From Clostridiales bacterium (GTDB lineage: Bacteria > Bacillota > Clostridia > Oscillospirales > Oscillospiraceae), in NCBI GenBank assembly GCA_017577345.1, contig PITX01000100.1:1-5400 (forward strand): 5,400 nucleotides of DNA, written 5' to 3'. Made by a program: the position numbers and the translations under genes. Under the pieces are notes generated by a model that was not told the origin of the DNA, did not search any database, and was given only the letters and a program-made list of their open reading frames with translations. Shown piece by piece: positions 5,274 to 5,400 of the stretch. The first letter of the stretch is position 1, and each line of letters opens with the position of its first letter.

Positions 5274-5321
5274 GCAACTCGCGTCCGTCGGCGTACATAG
5301 GTACGGTAGGACGCGGGTTGC
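5274..5321. other. Long two-part stem-loop in the non-coding tail
   Basis: Arms 5274-5286 (GCAACTCGCGTCC) and 5309-5321 (GGACGCGGGTTGC) pair over 13 bp with one G-U wobble. Inside, CGTAC (5292-5296) pairs with GTACG (5301-5305) around the loop ATAG, leaving an asymmetric internal loop of five and three bases. The layered structure suggests a folded RNA or a conserved repeat. No family is recognised. Confidence 0.55.
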
Positions 5322-5331
5322 GCAGTAAGTC

Positions 5332-5360
5332 AAAATCCTTGCGAAAGCAAGCATTATTTT
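5332..5360. other. Stem-loop with GAAA tetraloop
   Basis: CTTGC (5338-5342) and GCAAG (5347-5351) pair around GAAA, a stable GNRA tetraloop. Outside an internal loop (C versus CATT), AAAAT (5332-5336) can pair with ATTTT (5356-5360). The tetraloop favours an RNA-level structure. Function is unknown. Confidence 0.45.
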
Positions 5361-5366
5361 GGTTGA

Positions 5367-5390
5367 AAAGTTCGGAATACTCTGAATTTT
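5367..5390 (+). other. Weak terminator-like stem-loop near the window end
   Basis: AAAGTTCGGA (5367-5376) can pair with TCTGAATTTT (5381-5390) over 10 bp with two G-U wobbles, loop ATAC. The 3' arm ends in TTTT. It includes part of the second AAAAGTTCGGAA copy. The pairing is marginal and could be chance. Confidence 0.3.
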
Positions 5391-5400
5391 GAAAAATGCA

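Larger units (their letters stand above)
5257..5377. repeat. 12-base direct repeat AAAAGTTCGGAA bracketing two hairpins
   Basis: AAAAGTTCGGAA occurs exactly at 5257-5268 and again at 5366-5377, 109 bases apart. The two stem-loops at 5274-5321 and 5332-5360 lie between the copies. This could mark a repeat-unit boundary or a duplication by a small mobile element; no transposase is visible. Confidence 0.5.

Noticed and set aside
5127..5354. 75-residue minus-strand frame across the hairpin region
   Set aside because: Spans the perfect inverted repeats and the DUF3343 3' end; best explained as a chance frame through a repeat.
5012..5392. 126-residue plus-strand frame running from inside the DUF3343 gene into the hairpin region
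   Set aside because: Out of frame with DUF3343, crosses the terminator and all stem-loops, very basic Arg/Lys/Ser composition, no ribosome binding site.

Overview
The window looks like chromosomal DNA of a moderately GC-rich anaerobic Firmicute, most likely Oscillospiraceae/Ruminococcaceae (inference). The grounds are a Mini-III ribonuclease next to an RqcH/NFACT protein, strong GGAGG-type ribosome binding sites, a small acidic clostridial-type protein, and a selenium/sulfur-trafficking gene set typical of gut Clostridia. No phage, IS, CRISPR, tRNA or rRNA gene was seen.

Region 1 (1-2196, + strand) is the end of an operon. It holds the last codons of an unidentified gene, then mrnC (Mini-III RNase, 23S rRNA maturation) overlapping it by GTGA, then rqcH (ribosome quality control, alanine tailing on stalled 50S subunits) overlapping mrnC by 11 bases. 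Both recognised products act on the large ribosomal subunit.

Region 2 (2197-2369) holds an 11-bp perfect hairpin and a 42-codon gene. The 3' arm of the hairpin is the Shine-Dalgarno sequence of the small gene. The same hairpin reads as a better terminator on the minus strand, for the convergent gene that ends 2 bp beyond the small gene.

Region 3 (2370-5175) is a divergent sulfur/selenium module. A cysteine desulfurase-family PLP enzyme is on the minus strand. Facing away on the plus strand is a three-gene unit: a YedE/YeeE-family transporter, a stand-alone TusA-like carrier and a DUF3343 carrier-like protein. Each side has a good sigma-A-type promoter in the shared 159-bp intergenic region. 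Between the promoters lie four ATTCGG-like motifs spaced about one helical turn apart, a candidate shared operator. The likely scheme is import of a sulfur or selenium species by YedE, passage through cysteine thiols of the two small proteins, and mobilisation from (seleno)cysteine by the desulfurase. Selenium rather than sulfur cannot be proved here, because selD and selenoprotein genes are outside the window.

Region 4 (5176-5400) has no convincing gene. It carries five consecutive stem-loops, the first two directly abutting, and a 12-base direct repeat that brackets two of them. The first is probably the operon terminator. The rest looks like a structured dispersed repeat or, less likely, a non-coding RNA.
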